Part shown: in pieces, positions 23,612 to 24,634 of the stretch | How positions within the stretch are numbered: the first letter of the stretch is position 1 | Layout of the letters: every line of letters starts with the position of its first letter | NCBI GenBank assembly: GCA_050288085.1 | Contig: JBNKDD010000054.1 | Location: 1 to 24,634 of the forward strand | Direction: 5' to 3' | Length of the DNA: 24,634 nt | Source: JBNKDD01 sp050288085 | GTDB lineage: Bacteria > Chloroflexota > Anaerolineae > Aggregatilineales > UBA3940 | Program-made: the position numbers and the translations under genes | Notes under the pieces: generated by a model | What the model was told of the DNA's origin: nothing | Databases searched by the model: none | What the model saw: the letters and a program-made list of their open reading frames with translations, nothing else

Positions 23612-24565
23612 TCAGCAGCGGTAATAAGCCTCTTCGACTTCGTCACGCAGGCGCAGATAACTCTCGTAGCGTTCGGGCCAGATATCCCCCTGTTCGGCGG
23701 CGGCGCGGACGGCGCAGCCCGGTTCATTCTCATGGCGGCAGTCGCTAAAACGGCAGTCGTTGATATAAGGCAGGATGTCGGTGAAATAGCCGTCGATCTC
23801 AGAGGGTTCGATGTTAAAGAGTCCAATCGCCCGGATGCCGGGGGTATCGGCGACGTATCCGCCCTCGGCCAGGGGGAACAACTCAGAGGCTACGGTGGTG
23901 TGCCGCCCCTTGTCGGTGGCTTCGCTGATGGTTTTTACCGCCAGGCCAAGCCCCGGTTGGATGGCGTTGAGCAGGCTGCTTTTGCCCACACCCGATGGGC
24001 CGGTCAGGGCGGATATCTTCCCGGAGAGGGCTTTGTGCAGCTTTTTGATGCCTTTACCGTTGGCGGCGCTGGTGTAAAAAACAGGATAGCCCAGCGCCTT
24101 GTAAAGTTCGAAATAGTCCCTGGCCTCCCGGCGTTTGACCAGATCGAGCTTGTTAGCGCAGATCATGGCGGGGATGTGGGCGCGTTCGGCAATGATGAGG
24201 AAGCGATCCAGCATCTTCAGGCGAGGGGCCGGTTGGGCGCAGGCAAAGACAAAGACGACCTGATCGGGATTGGCGATGATGACCTGCCCCCGGTCGGGGA
24301 GCTTATCGGCGCGGCGGCCTTCGGCAGGGGGCTTCTGCCGGATAAAAGCCCGTTCGCGCTCGGCGACTTCCTCGATCATGCCGGAGCCGTCCGGTTGGAG
24401 GGAGATACTGACGCTGTCACCAATAGCGACAGGGTCGGTATCCAGCCGCTCCTGGAGCAAGCGCCCTCTCACCTGTGAGGTGATCAAGCCCTGCTCGGTT
24501 TCTACCGTAAAGAATCCACTTTGAGATTTGACTACCAGCCCGTGAAGCTGTGCTGTGTCGCTCAA
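23612..24565 (-). CDS. rsgA: Ribosome small-subunit-dependent GTPase A
   Basis: About 317 residues; the start is TTG at 24565 because GAGGAG lies nine bases upstream and the frame's earlier GTG adds 16 non-conserved residues. It is a circularly permuted GTPase that checks 30S assembly. An N-terminal OB-fold is followed by G4 NKLD at 138-141, G1 GPSGVGKSS at 189-197, a GRHTT switch I and DTPGIR at 240-245. The C-terminal zinc knuckle has C271, C276, H278 and C284 (CRFSDCRHENEPGC). It lies 160 bases upstream of the TrpC-like gene. Confidence 0.95.
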   Translation of the reverse strand: MSDTAQLHGLVVKSQSGFFTVETEQGLITSQVRGRLLQERLDTDPVAIGDSVSISLQPDGSGMIEEVAERERAFIRQKPPAEGRRADKLPDRGQVIIANPDQVVFVFACAQPAPRLKMLDRFLIIAERAHIPAMICANKLDLVKRREARDYFELYKALGYPVFYTSAANGKGIKKLHKALSGKISALTGPSGVGKSSLLNAIQPGLGLAVKTISEATDKGRHTTVASELFPLAEGGYVADTPGIRAIGLFNIEPSEIDGYFTDILPYINDCRFSDCRHENEPGCAVRAAAEQGDIWPERYESYLRLRDEVEEAYYRC

Positions 24566-24602
24566 GCCATTGCACTCCTCAAACAAATCATAGGGATACA
24601 GT

Positions 24603-24627
24603 GGGCAAGGCACGCCTTGCCCCTACG
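24603..24627. repeat. Dispersed hairpin, CCCCTAC-tail family, copy 4
   Basis: 9-bp arms (24603-24611 and 24614-24622) lie around AC, followed by CTACG. It has the same 20-nt core and AC centre as the copy at 17, with a different stem. It lies just upstream of rsgA at the window edge. Confidence 0.7.
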
Positions 24628-24634
24628 TGATGGG

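Overview
The window reads as an ordinary chromosomal segment of a bacterium, most likely a Chloroflexota (Anaerolineae-like) lineage. That assignment is inference. It rests on the style of the genes (a glucose-6-phosphate isomerase resembling the Pgi half of Tal-Pgi fusions, a long Ser/Thr/Gln-rich CAP lipoprotein, a divergent STAS-like small protein) and on intergenic DNA littered with short palindromic repeats. No 16S, ribosomal protein or other phylogenetic marker is present. Coding density is high, and no tRNA, rRNA, phage, transposase or CRISPR array was seen.

Layout. (a) 179-6242, all minus strand: a MoxR AAA+ ATPase, a DUF58 protein and a TgpA-type membrane transglutaminase form a compact cluster driven by a near-consensus promoter at 6298-6326. 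Downstream lie a double-HTH MerR-family regulator and a small membrane protein. (b) 6468-6869, plus strand: a lone STAS-like protein, convergent with (c) 6930-11630, minus strand: glycogen debranching enzyme, glucose-6-phosphate isomerase and a CAX Ca2+/H+ antiporter. The first two overlap by 4 bases, and the antiporter follows after 22 bases with a strong SD and a TTG start. (d) 11763-13205, plus: a CAP-domain lipoprotein. (e) 13441-18180, plus: three amidohydrolase-superfamily enzymes (8-oxoguanine deaminase-like, dihydropyrimidinase/hydantoinase-like, adenine deaminase), a nucleobase catabolism/salvage block. (f) 18379-24565, minus: RsgA, a degenerate indole-3-glycerol-phosphate-synthase-like protein, a Nudix hydrolase, three related HAD hydrolases and DNA polymerase III delta (HolA).

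How the genes fit together. Block (a) is the widespread MoxR/DUF58/transglutaminase cell-envelope module. Block (c) links glycogen breakdown to entry into glycolysis. Block (e) would deaminate (oxidised) guanine and adenine and open a cyclic amide ring. Block (f) mixes house-cleaning hydrolases with ribosome maturation and replication genes.

Most distinctive features. Several families of dispersed palindromes occupy nearly every intergenic gap. One has a fixed 20-nt hairpin core plus a CTAC(G) tail, and its stem sequence varies with compensating bases. The TrpC-like protein keeps the beta/alpha-barrel signature but has lost most catalytic and phosphate-binding residues. Three paralogous HAD genes lie in a row, one of them without the usual second Asp. 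No clearly new multi-gene defence or mobile system was found.
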